Position numbers and translations under genes: made by a program. From positions 45,404 through 109,403 of the forward strand of contig JASJOS010000025.1 in the NCBI GenBank assembly GCA_030068525.1: DNA of 64,000 bases, given 5' to 3'. This DNA comes from Xanthocytophaga flava. GTDB taxonomy: Bacteria > Bacteroidota > Bacteroidia > Cytophagales > 172606-1. This document shows, one piece after another, positions 36,556 through 45,852 of this stretch. Positions within the stretch are counted from its first letter, which is position 1; every line of letters begins with the position of its first letter. The notes beneath the pieces are model-generated. The model made no database searches. It was not told the DNA's origin and worked only from the letters and a program-made list of their open reading frames with translations.

Positions 36556-37599
36556 TCATAAGGCAAGACGGCTATTCTTTTTTACCGGATAGAAATACCG
36601 TTGAATTCCTACCAGGAAAATGGGATAGAAACGGGTGTAGGATCTTTTCAGTAAAGGCATTCCCACCGAGAAATCGAATCTGAGATTTGATCGGATGATT
36701 TTCTGAATTCCCGGATAGACTTCCACATACCAATTCGCCTGCAAAGTCGGAGTTTGAATCACAACAGGGTTGCCATTCTGCCAAATCCGGGCCGAACCAA
36801 AATATTTACTCTCAAACTCAAGGTATAAATTCGTATTGTCCTGATTATAATGCCGGTATTTTTTCGGAAAAAGCCGGTATCCAACAGAAAGATTGTTCAC
36901 AATGGCATTTCCATATCTTATCTTCGTGTAAATGCCATCAGGATAAAAAACATCCGGATCCTGTTGCACCTCGGCATACATACCGGGAATGGTCAGGCCA
37001 CCAATCCAGGAAATGGCCCATCGGTTACGTAGCCAGGATGCGATCAAACCTGTTCCCCACCCTTTGGTGTCATCCAGAAGGCTGGGTTCGGACTCATCAT
37101 GAGCCGATCTTATCCATCCATATTCCCCATATACGGCCATACGGAAATGACGGCCTTGTCTATCCATGGTTACAAAACGGTATTTAACATACAGGTGAAT
37201 ACCATTAAACTGATACGGATAAACAAGGCCACGCCTAATGGAGTTTGTTTTAAAAACAGTGTTGGCATTAGCGTAATCATGCAGATGGTAGAGCAGATCC
37301 TTCGGCAACCTGGAGCTGTGGTGATTGGAAAGGCTGGAGGTAATCAATACAGTTACTTTGGGAGTAAGCCCGTACATAAATCGTAGTGAGGTAAGAAACC
37401 GATTGGTGCCCCACTCTGAATACAGGCTGCCGAAGGCGCGTAAGCCCACCGTTCCTTTTGGGACATTGCTCGCCGCTTCTTGTAGCGGAAAAAGCTCCTG
37501 GGCCAAGCTTGTTTCACAATTGAACGAAAGTAGGCCTATGGCCAAAACCACCAAGCGGCAAAGGTGCTTGGCAAACTCCTCAATCATTATATTCTTCAT
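36556..37599 (-). CDS. outer-membrane beta-barrel protein
   Basis: 347 residues with signal peptide (LCRLVVLAIGLLSFNCETSLAQ, cleavage after about 34) and alternating hydrophobic strands typical of a beta-barrel: GTVGLRAFGSLYSEW, LTSLRFMYGLTPKVTVLITSS, IHLYVKYRFVTM, NNLSVGYRLFP, FPIFLVGIQRYFYPV. I recognise similar proteins beside heavy-metal genes in Bacteroidota. Substrate is unknown. It precedes PorU2 on the same strand (356 bp gap) and follows the HMA protein. Start codons are ambiguous (MKNIMIEE): ATG at 37599 or 37587. Confidence 0.65.
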   Translation of the reverse strand: MKNIMIEEFAKHLCRLVVLAIGLLSFNCETSLAQELFPLQEAASNVPKGTVGLRAFGSLYSEWGTNRFLTSLRFMYGLTPKVTVLITSSLSNHHSSRLPKDLLYHLHDYANANTVFKTNSIRRGLVYPYQFNGIHLYVKYRFVTMDRQGRHFRMAVYGEYGWIRSAHDESEPSLLDDTKGWGTGLIASWLRNRWAISWIGGLTIPGMYAEVQQDPDVFYPDGIYTKIRYGNAIVNNLSVGYRLFPKKYRHYNQDNTNLYLEFESKYFGSARIWQNGNPVVIQTPTLQANWYVEVYPGIQKIIRSNLRFDFSVGMPLLKRSYTRFYPIFLVGIQRYFYPVKKNSRLAL

Positions 37600-37841
37600 A
37601 TAGATTCTTCATATACTAAATTCTTCACAATGTCGGGTTGCACATAAGGCCAGTATGGATAATAAAAACCACAGCGGATAGGTTGGAAAATCTCGTTTCA
37701 CTACGTCACGATCAACACAGGTTTTGAGTCAGACTACTCTGATAGCAGTAACTCTGCCCGGTGACTTGCCTTACCCAGCAGTTTTAGCCGTTTACAGCAA
37801 AACGCATCCGATTGACTGCTGCCTAGTCTACCGGTCTTGGC

Positions 37842-38423
37842 CTATTGCGGATCAATGGGAGTTATCTTGTAAACCGAGCTGCCCTTACAGCTATCAGGCG
37901 TAGGTTCAAGTATTGTTTTCCTGTATCTAGTGTATTCGGTTTTTGTCAAGTATTGCTTGCCGATAAAACGAAAAGCCTGTTCGTCCAAACCTACCGGGTT
38001 AGCTTGCACGACGGATCGATTTTCCTTGGCTGCGTGGCGGGCAGACCATGTCAAATCTGGTCTGAATGGCAGGATTTGAAACGTGTTTTTTCCTATTGAA
38101 AAACATTTTCCCTTTGAACTGCCAGCGGTAAGGCGAAACACCGCCGTCAGAAAGCGAACTGAATATCCCGCATTTTTTACTGCCTGAGCAATCTTGTCCG
38201 GTTGGGGATCCAGTTCTGGTTTGAAGTAAATGCGTCCCTGGGTTTTTTCCAGGTCCATGTAAACAGTTTGAACAAAATCCAGCTTTCGAAGAGACATCTC
38301 CACACTGCGCGAGCACAACGAACAGGTAAGACCGTCAATTCCTATTTCCATTAGGTTAAGCTGCTGCCCCTTAGCCACAACCGTGGATAGGACAGCGACA
38401 AGAAGAACTGATCTGATATACAT
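37842..38423 (-). CDS. secreted heavy-metal-associated (HMA) domain protein
   Basis: 193 residues from ATG 38423 (MYIRSVLLVAVLSTVVAKGQ), which opens a signal peptide; earlier in-frame ATGs lie in duplicated DNA (38440-38469). The HMA domain follows at once: EIGIDGLTCSLCSRSVEMSL, with CxxC metal ligands (residues ~34-37), and DLEKTQGRIYFKPE. The C-terminal ~100 residues are unfamiliar. HMA domains carry Cu, Zn or Cd. Being periplasmic, it may pass metal to an exporter. It sits in the metal island, on the same strand as the P-type ATPase. Confidence 0.75.
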   Translation of the reverse strand: MYIRSVLLVAVLSTVVAKGQQLNLMEIGIDGLTCSLCSRSVEMSLRKLDFVQTVYMDLEKTQGRIYFKPELDPQPDKIAQAVKNAGYSVRFLTAVFRLTAGSSKGKCFSIGKNTFQILPFRPDLTWSARHAAKENRSVVQANPVGLDEQAFRFIGKQYLTKTEYTRYRKTILEPTPDSCKGSSVYKITPIDPQ

Positions 38424-38439
38424 AAAGGCTAAGTTGGAT

Positions 38440-38469
38440 GGATTCACTCTAAATGGATTCACCTTAAAT
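38440..38469. repeat. 15-bp duplication with two mismatches
   Basis: GGATTCACTCTAAAT then GGATTCACCTTAAAT, just upstream of the HMA gene start; older than perfect copies elsewhere. Confidence 0.75.
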
Positions 38470-38651
38470 TGCATGGTTACTTTCTGCTGACCGAATTTTA
38501 TAACCCACCCATACTGTACTACAGTATAGGTGGGTCTGTATTCAATAGTTGACCCAGGCATAGCTGCCCCCTTGGTAGCGTAGGCTGCATTGATCTTATT
38601 GATTCTATTTTTAGCGGGCTTCTACAGATGATACCCATTTACTGATCAGGC

Positions 38652-38858
38652 TTATCTGTCTTCTGTCGAAAGCACAGAAACAATAATTTTAAGCAGGATT
38701 AGACCAAAAAAACCGACGATAATAATGGTGAGCAGGACAATATTGAAAATTCTGTCTTTTCTATTTTTTAATCCTGTTATTTTACCTCTTTCCACTTTCT
38801 TTTTAGCCGAAGCCTTCTCGCTGTTTTTTGGCGATTGCCGTTTTCTATTATTTTTCAT
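38652..38858 (-). CDS. small single-pass membrane protein (68 aa)
   Basis: From ATG 38858 (MKNNRKRQSPKN). A very basic N-terminal tail (KASAKKKVERGKITGLKNRK) precedes one membrane helix (IFNIVLLTIIIVGFFGLILL) and a short end. No family recognised. Its position between the HMA gene and the P-type ATPase, same strand, suggests a link to metal handling; some P-type ATPase operons carry small helper peptides. It may also simply be a small unrelated protein. Confidence 0.45.
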   Translation of the reverse strand: MKNNRKRQSPKNSEKASAKKKVERGKITGLKNRKDRIFNIVLLTIIIVGFFGLILLKIIVSVLSTEDR

Positions 38859-39254
38859 TTTTATTAACAAGTAATGGCCAAACCAAATAGGTATTGACTG
38901 TTTATTCAACAGCTTGCTGTCAATGATAATCCTGCTGACAGCCGCGGATTCCAAGCCCACGGCTATCAGCCAAACAACCCAACCTCAAGCCGACAAATAT
39001 GACAATCCCTAGCGGGCCATCGGCGGTGTGTTTTCAACGGTTTAAAACGTTTTGCTTTCAGCTGATTTTCCATTAGATGCCAAACTTGTTAAGAATTGAT
39101 CGAGTGCCGCTTGTTTTTCGGAGTCCTTATCAGACAATGCTGATAAGTCGATCTTTACATACTCACTTACATAGGCTCACTTTACACGCAGTAATTTTTG
39201 CTTGAGCAATCGGTCTATTTGACTTGTCATCGTCCTTACTATCAGCATTTGTTA

Positions 39255-41372
39255 TCATATCTTCATGCGCTGAATTCGTACCGCATTCAAAATAGCCAGA
39301 AGAGCCACCCCTACATCGGCAATGACTGCTTCCCACAAGTTGGCAACTCCTCCCGCGCCCAGCGCAAGCACAATTATCTTAACCACCATGGCCAGGGTGA
39401 TATTCTGCCAAACTATCCGTTTGGTAATTTTTCCAACTTTGATCGCTGACACGATACGGGAAGGCTGGTCATTTTGAATCACTACATCTGCCGTCTCAAT
39501 AGTGGCATCACTCCCTAATCCTCCCATGGCAATGCCAACATCGGCCAGAGCCACCACCGGTGCGTCATTGACCCCGTCGCCGACGAAGGCGATACGTTTT
39601 TGGGCGTCTTTCAGCGCTTGCACTCTTTCCACCTTGCCCTCTGGTAACAAATCGCCAAATGCCTGATCCAAACCAAGCTGTTTGGCAACATTGTCGACAA
39701 CCGTTTGTTTGTCACCGGAAAGCATCACAGTTTCAATACCAAGCTCATGCATGTCTTTGATTGCCTGGGCAGCATCATCCTTGATCTGGTCAGCAATGGT
39801 AATATAGCCGGCATAAGTTCCATCTATGGCAAGCACCACGATTGTATCGACAATCGAATCGATCTGGTCCGGATAAGGAATCTGGTATTTTTTGAGTAAC
39901 TTCGCATTGCCTGCCAAAACCTGCTTTCCGGCGATAACCCCTTTCAGACCATGTCCGGAAATCTCCTCAATCTTTTCAATACTCACTCCTTGTAAGGATT
40001 GTTTCTCTGTGTTTTGAGCATACTCGGTGACGGCTTTGGCAATTGGATGGGTAGACTGGCTTTCAATGGCCGCTGCCAGTTTGACAAATTCCTTTTGATC
40101 CACCTTCTCTGCCACCACCTGCTGTACCTTGAAGACTCCGTGAGTCAGTGTACCGGTTTTATCCATGACAATCGTGTTGAGCTGTGTCATCACATCCAGG
40201 TAGTTGGAGCCCTTGAACAAGATGCCATTACGTGAGGCCAGGCCGATCCCGCCAAAATATCCCAGGGGAATCGATACCACCAGCGCGCAGGGACAACTGA
40301 TGACAAGAAATACCAGTGAACGATACAGCCAATCTCTGAACACATAGTTGTCCACGAAAAAATAGGGAACAAAACACAGGGCGATGGCCAAAAAGAATAC
40401 AATGGGTGTGTATATTTTCGCAAAGCGGGAAATGAACAGCTGAGTCTGGGATTTTCGTGCCGTGGCATCCTGCACCATCTCCAGTATTTTACTCAGCTTG
40501 CTGTCCTTAAACAAAGAAGTGACCTTGATCTCACTGACAGTGTTGAGATTGATCATTCCGGCAAACACTTTTTCACCTGTTCGTTTTGTGTCGGGTTTGC
40601 TTTCGCCCGTCAGCGCGGCTGTATTAAAGGAGGCCTGCTCGGAGATAAGTTCTCCGTCCAGTGCCACTTTCTCACCGGGCTTGACCTGAATGGTCTCACC
40701 AAGCTGCACTTGTTTGGGATCCACAACAACAGCCTGTCCATCTTTGATGAGTGTGACCTGATCGGGACGGATATCGAGAAGGGCTTTGATGCTGCGTTTT
40801 GCCCGGTTGACGGCCGCATCCTGAAACCACTCGCCAATAGAGTAGAATACCATCACGGCTACCCCCTCGCTGTAGGAGCCGATAGAGAAGGCGCCCAGTG
40901 TGGCTACGCTCATCAAAAAAAATTCATTAAAAATATCCAATCGTTTCAATTTGCGAAAGGCCATAGCCAGTACATTGTAGCCGGCCAGAAGATAGGCAAC
41001 GCCAAAGATGATCAGATCAAACGGGAAGGTGGGTACGAAGGCGAATCCATATTCTGCCGTAAGCATGAAGGCAAGAATTACCAGTGACAAAAGCAATGGC
41101 CAGTGACTTTTCCAGCCTGACGAATCTTGGTCTGCATCGTGGGAGTGCCCATCCTCATGTGAATGTCCATCCTCATGGGAGTGGCGGTCATTCGCAGAAT
41201 GAGTTGATTCGGAAACGACGTTCTGGGAAGAAGGTTTGGACGAAGCCGTTTGGGATGCAGATCCCTGCTTTTTGTTGGAGACATCAGTAGAGGTCACATT
41301 TTTCCCTGTTCCATTTTTATAAGTATTCTGATCGGGATCAGAGGCGTTTTTTTTATCTTTCGAATCTTTCAT
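39255..41372 (-). CDS. P1B-type heavy-metal ATPase (Zn/Cd/Pb exporter) with His-rich N-terminus
   Basis: 705 residues. The first ~85 are low-complexity, with a His/Asp-rich run (HSHEDGHSHEDGHSHDAD) in place of the usual HMA domain. Then come eight membrane helices, the metal-site motif CPCALV near residue 360, phosphorylation motif DKTGTLT near 405, and the hinge GDGVNDAPV. The CPC motif with a His-rich, Asp-containing tail favours Zn/Cd/Pb (ZntA/CadA-like) over copper. It exports metal to the periplasm, where the HMA protein and RND pumps may take it on. The HMA domain seen separately at 37842 may have been split off. Confidence 0.9.
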   Translation of the reverse strand: MKDSKDKKNASDPDQNTYKNGTGKNVTSTDVSNKKQGSASQTASSKPSSQNVVSESTHSANDRHSHEDGHSHEDGHSHDADQDSSGWKSHWPLLLSLVILAFMLTAEYGFAFVPTFPFDLIIFGVAYLLAGYNVLAMAFRKLKRLDIFNEFFLMSVATLGAFSIGSYSEGVAVMVFYSIGEWFQDAAVNRAKRSIKALLDIRPDQVTLIKDGQAVVVDPKQVQLGETIQVKPGEKVALDGELISEQASFNTAALTGESKPDTKRTGEKVFAGMINLNTVSEIKVTSLFKDSKLSKILEMVQDATARKSQTQLFISRFAKIYTPIVFFLAIALCFVPYFFVDNYVFRDWLYRSLVFLVISCPCALVVSIPLGYFGGIGLASRNGILFKGSNYLDVMTQLNTIVMDKTGTLTHGVFKVQQVVAEKVDQKEFVKLAAAIESQSTHPIAKAVTEYAQNTEKQSLQGVSIEKIEEISGHGLKGVIAGKQVLAGNAKLLKKYQIPYPDQIDSIVDTIVVLAIDGTYAGYITIADQIKDDAAQAIKDMHELGIETVMLSGDKQTVVDNVAKQLGLDQAFGDLLPEGKVERVQALKDAQKRIAFVGDGVNDAPVVALADVGIAMGGLGSDATIETADVVIQNDQPSRIVSAIKVGKITKRIVWQNITLAMVVKIIVLALGAGGVANLWEAVIADVGVALLAILNAVRIQRMKI

Positions 41373-41550
41373 GATCTATCAAGTGATTGAGTTATAGAAG
41401 TTAATTGATTGGAGGCAAATGATTAAAATCCGTTCAGCTAGAATTCTGCACTATACAGCATCCTTTACATAGTTAAGTTATATGAGCGGTTATGTTATAT
41501 GGCTATTTCTTGTTATTTAGTTTGCAAACAAAACCAAGTAGCCTATCAAT

Positions 41551-42231
41551 TCAATGCAAGTAGAAAGACAACAGGCCCGTAGCAATAAGTGTAATTCCTG
41601 TAACCATTTCCGCGTTATGTTCCATCTTATGCCACCGGATTCCGCTCACACCTGAATAGGCAAAACCAATCCAGGCAAGCATTCCACCGATGCTGACAAG
41701 GGTGTAAACCAGGGCAATCAGTAATACAAACCCGGTTCCGTACGCACCAGCTAGTAGAAAATAACCTTCCACCTCAATGCAGGGTGAGAAAAACATAATC
41801 GCCAGTAAAAGCAATATGGTCTTGCGAGTGATCAGATTGGTTGGTATCGGAATATGGAAATGCTTATGAGTATGCCGATTCTGATCCTGCCCTCCAGATG
41901 AACCAATCTGCGCGTCACCAGGTTGGCTGCGACGGGTCTGAATACGTTGTTGATAGATGTATATCCCTCCCAGAAGAATCAACAGCACAGGTGCCAGCGT
42001 ATGGGCCAGACTGTCGATCCTTGTGGTTAAACTCATTCCGATTCTACTCAGAAGGTATCCGAGTAAAACGGTACTGACCGCGTGGGTCAATCCGGCCAGA
42101 AAACTGATGCGTAACGTATAGGGCAATGACCAGCCTTCCTTCTTACCGATGGTTACAATTGGCAACCAATGACTGGGTAGAAAGGTGTGCAACAAACTTA
42201 TTATCAGACTTCCTGTCAGAATTGGAATCAT
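41551..42231 (-). CDS. membrane protein, NicO/HupE-like putative metal transporter
   Basis: 226 residues, about six membrane segments and a His-rich loop (RHTHKHFHIPIPT) after TM3. Histidine positions HTFLPSHW near residue 15, LTHAVSTVLLG near 48 and RWHKMEHNAEM near 200 suggest a transition-metal pathway. This arrangement recalls NicO-type nickel/cobalt exporters but I am not certain of the family. It lies upstream of the P-type ATPase on the same strand with a 180-bp gap. Confidence 0.55.
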   Translation of the reverse strand: MIPILTGSLIISLLHTFLPSHWLPIVTIGKKEGWSLPYTLRISFLAGLTHAVSTVLLGYLLSRIGMSLTTRIDSLAHTLAPVLLILLGGIYIYQQRIQTRRSQPGDAQIGSSGGQDQNRHTHKHFHIPIPTNLITRKTILLLLAIMFFSPCIEVEGYFLLAGAYGTGFVLLIALVYTLVSIGGMLAWIGFAYSGVSGIRWHKMEHNAEMVTGITLIATGLLSFYLH

Positions 42232-42304
42232 TAACTTACCTTGTCATTTTAATTGCTTTACAAAACAGTTTATCCTACTGGGATTATTCATCGGGATGGT
42301 ATTG

Positions 42305-42742
42305 TCAAAAACAGTCTGTCCGGGAATAGATCCTTTTGATTTCCAGCCACTTGTACAGCCACTTGTACAACCCCATTGCCATCCAAAGCGCGAAAAGCAA
42401 GCCAAACGTACAATCCAGATCCTTCAGTGTGAATATTTCCCTGTAAACCCCGATGGTGTATTCCATCCAGGAGGGGTGCTCTGCAGACAATGTCTGCAGA
42501 GTCAAGCCAGGACCCACACGCTTTTCACCTGCAGGATCAATCCCCCTTGTCAGCTGCTCGCCAGTATGAACACTTATAATATGAACACTCATAAAAACAG
42601 GTTGAACAATCAACATGACCGTCAATATGCTAAAGGATACCACCCATAGAATCTTAACAAAAACCGATTTCACAGAAAATACGTTTTTAGGTTTTAATCT
42701 GCATTGGTTTGCCACAACCACCCAATCCGGATGCATAATCAA
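42305..42742 (-). CDS. hypothetical membrane protein with two in-frame microduplications
   Basis: 145 residues, with membrane segments at about 30-50 and 110-130. No family recognised. Two short duplications lie inside its frame. A 15-bp one at 42565-42594 gives SVHII-SVHTG. A 12-bp one near 42346-42370 gives YKWL-YKWL in the C-terminal region. Their lengths are multiples of three, so the frame survives. It lies between the transporter and the DUF6660 gene on the same strand. Confidence 0.5.
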   Translation of the reverse strand: MIMHPDWVVVANQCRLKPKNVFSVKSVFVKILWVVSFSILTVMLIVQPVFMSVHIISVHTGEQLTRGIDPAGEKRVGPGLTLQTLSAEHPSWMEYTIGVYREIFTLKDLDCTFGLLFALWMAMGLYKWLYKWLEIKRIYSRTDCF

Positions 42743-43154
42743 GCCTACCCGTATCTAAGAGGCATGAACTGTCGTTTTGGAGTCGAAGGCAGACTGGAGC
42801 CGTAAATAGAAATGTCCAAGATGGACAATGCTGTCTTTACAAACAGCATCTGGAAAATAAAAGCGCACAGGTAAAATCGGCATGCGAACAATCGGCATGC
42901 GAACAGATTACAAAAGAGTCTTGTCGTGATACTGATGGGCACTGCCCAATTTTTGGTTCAAGCTTTTTGCTTACCAAGCGTGGAGTTGTTAATAACATGT
43001 TGGCTTGTCTCAGCTTTTACGCGATTGCACGCTATATGGCACAATTCGGTGCTATGTCAAAAAACAAGATGGGCCAAGAAAAGCACGAACAGTCTCGCCG
43101 CTTCGCAGAATAAGTCTTCAAGCAAAGAGAAGCACACGTGAAAGAAGGAAAGGA
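42743..43154. other. intergenic region with one perfect 15-bp duplication
   Basis: AATCGGCATGCGAAC repeats at 42875-42889 and 42890-42904. No gene is convincing; open frames on the plus strand have poor composition. Confidence 0.6.
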
Positions 43155-43481
43155 TTACCCGAGCTTCGGGGGTTGCCAGAAAGAAGAGCTAACCTGAACA
43201 GGACGAACGATCATATCCTGGAAGGACCGACTGCTGCTTTTGGCAGGAACGCTGATGGAAAAACTAATCTGCAGGGGTGTGATCAGCGAGAGACCACAAC
43301 AATTGCACGTACATAAGGGAGAGCATACGTGTAGGGTTTCGCCTTGGTCTGCTTGACAGCATGTATCGATGGAAATCATGGGACCTGAATCAAAATTCTG
43401 AGATAAAGGTAGCAAGTCCCTGCAAGGAATGCAGGAAAGTGCCCAAATCCATAAACCCAGTATGATCAACAGTCGATTCAT
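43155..43481 (-). CDS. DUF6660 family small secreted protein, copy 1
   Basis: 108 residues from ATG 43481 (MNRLLIILGLWIWALSCIPC), signal-peptide-like. The Cys-rich core CSPLCTCNCCGLS and the terminal FWQPPKLG are the family signature. It resembles 54564-54866 (CSPLCTCACCGIS, IWQPPKV). These proteins are common near CzcA-type efflux genes in Bacteroidota. Several cysteines and no enzyme motif suggest metal or thiol chemistry in the periplasm. Confidence 0.75.
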   Translation of the reverse strand: MNRLLIILGLWIWALSCIPCRDLLPLSQNFDSGPMISIDTCCQADQGETLHVCSPLCTCNCCGLSLITPLQISFSISVPAKSSSRSFQDMIVRPVQVSSSFWQPPKLG

Positions 43482-43630
43482 GACCAATCGCTTAAATAAC
43501 AATGCAAAATATAGAAAAAAGCATTCAACTCTGTTGCAAAGATGAAAAAAAATTAATAGATCCGTTTTTTTCATCTTCCTATTAGACGGTAATGACTTGT
43601 GCGTTGGTCGGAAGGGTGCAATGTTGCATT

Positions 43631-43664
43631 GAGCCAATCCGTTTATTGAGTCAATCCGTTTATT
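43631..43664. repeat. 17-bp tandem duplication, one mismatch
   Basis: GAGCCAATCCGTTTATT and GAGTCAATCCGTTTATT, between the DUF6660 gene and the porin. Confidence 0.9.
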
Positions 43665-43686
43665 GAGCCAATTGCCTTAAAATTGC

Positions 43687-43714
43687 CTTATTTCTGAGCT
43701 GGCTCAGAAATAAG
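43687..43714 (-). terminator. hairpin overlapping the porin stop codon
   Basis: CTTATTTCTGAG (43687-43698), loop CTGG, CTCAGAAATAAG (43703-43714): a perfect 12-bp stem that contains the TGA of the porin gene. No strong T-tract follows, so it may be a processing or transcription-ending element. Confidence 0.5.
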
Positions 43715-45041
43715 TGGAAAACCCTATTTGTATGGATCCGGTTCTACTCGGCGGATTCCCCAGCAAATCCGCTTGCCATTGATAGCGGTAATTGAAACGA
43801 AAAACCGTTTGCAATGATGGTCTCAGACTCAGGCTTGGCACCAGGGCAATGACATGATCGGCAATCGGTTTTCCGGTTTCCGGAAAAGAGGACGCATTGT
43901 AGTCGGTGTATTCGGCGCGCAGTGACAGATTCACCACCGCCTGGTCCCATCCAAATAGCGATTTTTTGAGCAGTGGCTGAACAATGTCGACAAAGCCTCC
44001 CTGAAGCCTTTTGCCGAACTGCAGCGAATATGTTGCAGGAACGTCCACCCAAATCCACACCCACTCCCCATTAAGGTAGGTTTTTGTCGCCTCCAGGGTT
44101 GTATTCACATCCAGCGCCAGAAAATCCACTCGCCTTCTTTTGTCCAGGAGCAATCCGTCCTGTTGAAATTTATTGTAAACACCCCCCATCCATGAAACAC
44201 CGACCTCTCCCAGGCTACGATTACGCAAGGCAAATTTAAGCGTAGTCAAGGGGACGCCATTGAAACTTTCTTCAAAGCGGTTTGGATTCTGTTTGCTGGC
44301 CGGAAGCCAGGTTCGGTTTTGCTCATTGGAAATAATCCTGTCATCAAACCCGTTGGTTAGATACGCCTCATAAGCCCATATCCAGTTGCCTAACCCGTAC
44401 TTACCAAAAAGCCCAAAGCCCACATTGCTCCACGTGCTGGGGATCAAAGTCGTTGAAGATATGGGGCGATCGATAAATTCCCATTTGGGACCGTCGTGAT
44501 TTTGGTTGAACGCTCCGATGGGAATCATCACTACTCCTCCCCGAATATTCACCAACGGATGAAAGCTCACATCCAGGGAAGCAAATTCAATTCCAATTTC
44601 TTTTCCACCCTGCTCAAGTTCAATTTCGGTTAAGAACTTAAGTCGTTTCCCAATGGTGGAAGAGATAAAAACGGTCAGTCGTGGAATTTGAAACGAAATC
44701 CCCTCCGAAATTCCGTCTACAGACTCGTAACGGCTATTGGACTCCAGGTATCCGCCAACCGAGGCGCCTAATTTTCCCAATTGCAAAAAGGGACGGTTGT
44801 AAATCGCCTCCATATTGAGCATCATCCGACTGGTATCTGCCAGAATGCGTTTGAAAAACCGTGTGCTGTCCTTCTTGGGATCAATCCGAGAACTGTCAAT
44901 TGTTGATCGGCTGTCAGCAGGGTGATTACTAGTTTGACTGCCCCCTGATTGGCTCTGGGCAAAAGCAGTCAAATTGCCAGCAGCAAGACCATTTAAAAGG
45001 ACAAGAAAGAGAAACCCTAGCAATTGTAGTTTTTTTTTCAT
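43704..45041 (-). CDS. outer-membrane porin (phosphate-selective porin O/P-like)
   Basis: 445 residues from ATG 45041 (MKKKLQLLGFLFLVLL), which opens a signal peptide ending about AFAQ. A flexible Ser/Asp-rich linker is followed by a barrel with strands such as GVVMIPIGAFNQNHDGPKWE, WIWAYEAYLTNGF, and the C-terminal FRFNYRYQWQ...GSIQIGFSTYF with terminal Phe. I assign it to the OprO/P-like porin superfamily by the pattern RGGVVMIPIG; substrate unknown. The terminal codons lie in a perfect hairpin. Confidence 0.75.
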   Translation of the reverse strand: MKKKLQLLGFLFLVLLNGLAAGNLTAFAQSQSGGSQTSNHPADSRSTIDSSRIDPKKDSTRFFKRILADTSRMMLNMEAIYNRPFLQLGKLGASVGGYLESNSRYESVDGISEGISFQIPRLTVFISSTIGKRLKFLTEIELEQGGKEIGIEFASLDVSFHPLVNIRGGVVMIPIGAFNQNHDGPKWEFIDRPISSTTLIPSTWSNVGFGLFGKYGLGNWIWAYEAYLTNGFDDRIISNEQNRTWLPASKQNPNRFEESFNGVPLTTLKFALRNRSLGEVGVSWMGGVYNKFQQDGLLLDKRRRVDFLALDVNTTLEATKTYLNGEWVWIWVDVPATYSLQFGKRLQGGFVDIVQPLLKKSLFGWDQAVVNLSLRAEYTDYNASSFPETGKPIADHVIALVPSLSLRPSLQTVFRFNYRYQWQADLLGNPPSRTGSIQIGFSTYF

Positions 45042-45219
45042 GGTTGACAAGTCATTGAGAGGGAAAATGCGGTTGTCAGGTGTTTTGCTGTCTGGCAAAA
45101 TTTATCCACTCAGACAAAGGATGATGGCATGGGCGATGATGGCAAATACGGATTAACAGATCGAGATGACAACCGGGGTAACTAAGCTGGTCATAACCGG
45201 CATTAGTCAAGAAAAGTGA

Positions 45220-45693
45220 TTAAGCCAACACAATGAAAACCGAGTCTGAATCCGTTTTTACTTCAAAGGCATGAAGCGCTTTTTTTGCGGGACCTTGAAT
45301 CACTTTACCCGTGCGGTCGAATTCACTGCCGTGTCCGGGGCATGAAAGAATATTGCCTTGCACGTTTACCTCATTGCCCTGATGGGTGCACTCAAGCCAC
45401 AATGCCGTATAACGGTTCATGCCATCATCGCCTATGCCGTCATCAAAGACAACGATTGGAAATTTAAGCTGCGGATGGGTAAGCAGAAGGCTGGTTCGGG
45501 TTGCGTGTTGACCATTCTTTTTCACCTTCGTAAATTCAGACCTGAGAAAAGAAAGAATCTTGCCGTTTGGGGTAGATTCCTCCATTTTCCCCTGCACAGA
45601 ATGCAAACCGGCGCAACCTGGTAATAGAAATGAGGCTTTCGTCAAGGCCATGCAGCTCAACATGCAAGTTTTGATAAATGGCAGTCGTTTCAT
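45220..45693 (-). CDS. Rieske [2Fe-2S] domain protein, exported
   Basis: 157 residues with a leader (MKRLPFIKTCMLSCMALTKA) and the Rieske motifs LECTHQGNEVNV and ILSCPGHGSEFDRTGKV, i.e. C-x-H and C-x2-H (CPGH). It binds a 2Fe-2S cluster in the periplasm and transfers electrons. It lies between the porin and the di-heme cytochrome gene, same strand, which suggests an electron-transfer role together with the cytochrome. Confidence 0.85.
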   Translation of the reverse strand: MKRLPFIKTCMLSCMALTKASFLLPGCAGLHSVQGKMEESTPNGKILSFLRSEFTKVKKNGQHATRTSLLLTHPQLKFPIVVFDDGIGDDGMNRYTALWLECTHQGNEVNVQGNILSCPGHGSEFDRTGKVIQGPAKKALHAFEVKTDSDSVFIVLA

Positions 45694-45750
45694 TTTCAGT
45701 ATGGATTTTTATATGATCAGTTACAGGACCAGTTATATGCGTTAAGCCGG

Positions 45751-45782
45751 GTTTATGATAAATGGTGTTTATGATAAATGGT
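45751..45782. repeat. 16-bp perfect tandem duplication
   Basis: GTTTATGATAAATGGT twice without spacer between the Rieske gene and the di-heme cytochrome gene. Confidence 0.95.
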
Positions 45783-45852
45783 GTTTTTGACCAATGCTAC
45801 CGATGAAGATTGGATCGCATTGGTCCATAAAAACATTGGACAGCCAATTAAC

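Noticed and set aside
39035..39245. Two short minus-strand frames (23 residues, MLIVRT...; and about 44 residues, ...SEYVKIDLSALSDKDSEK...) downstream of the P-type ATPase
   Set aside because: They are in one frame but split by a TGA, and the joint holds imperfect repeats of TATGTAAG. It may be a broken small gene, but without homologues I cannot support it.
42926..43316. Plus-strand frames before the DUF6660 gene
   Set aside because: Low-quality composition, no motif, and overlap with the end of the DUF6660 gene on the opposite strand.
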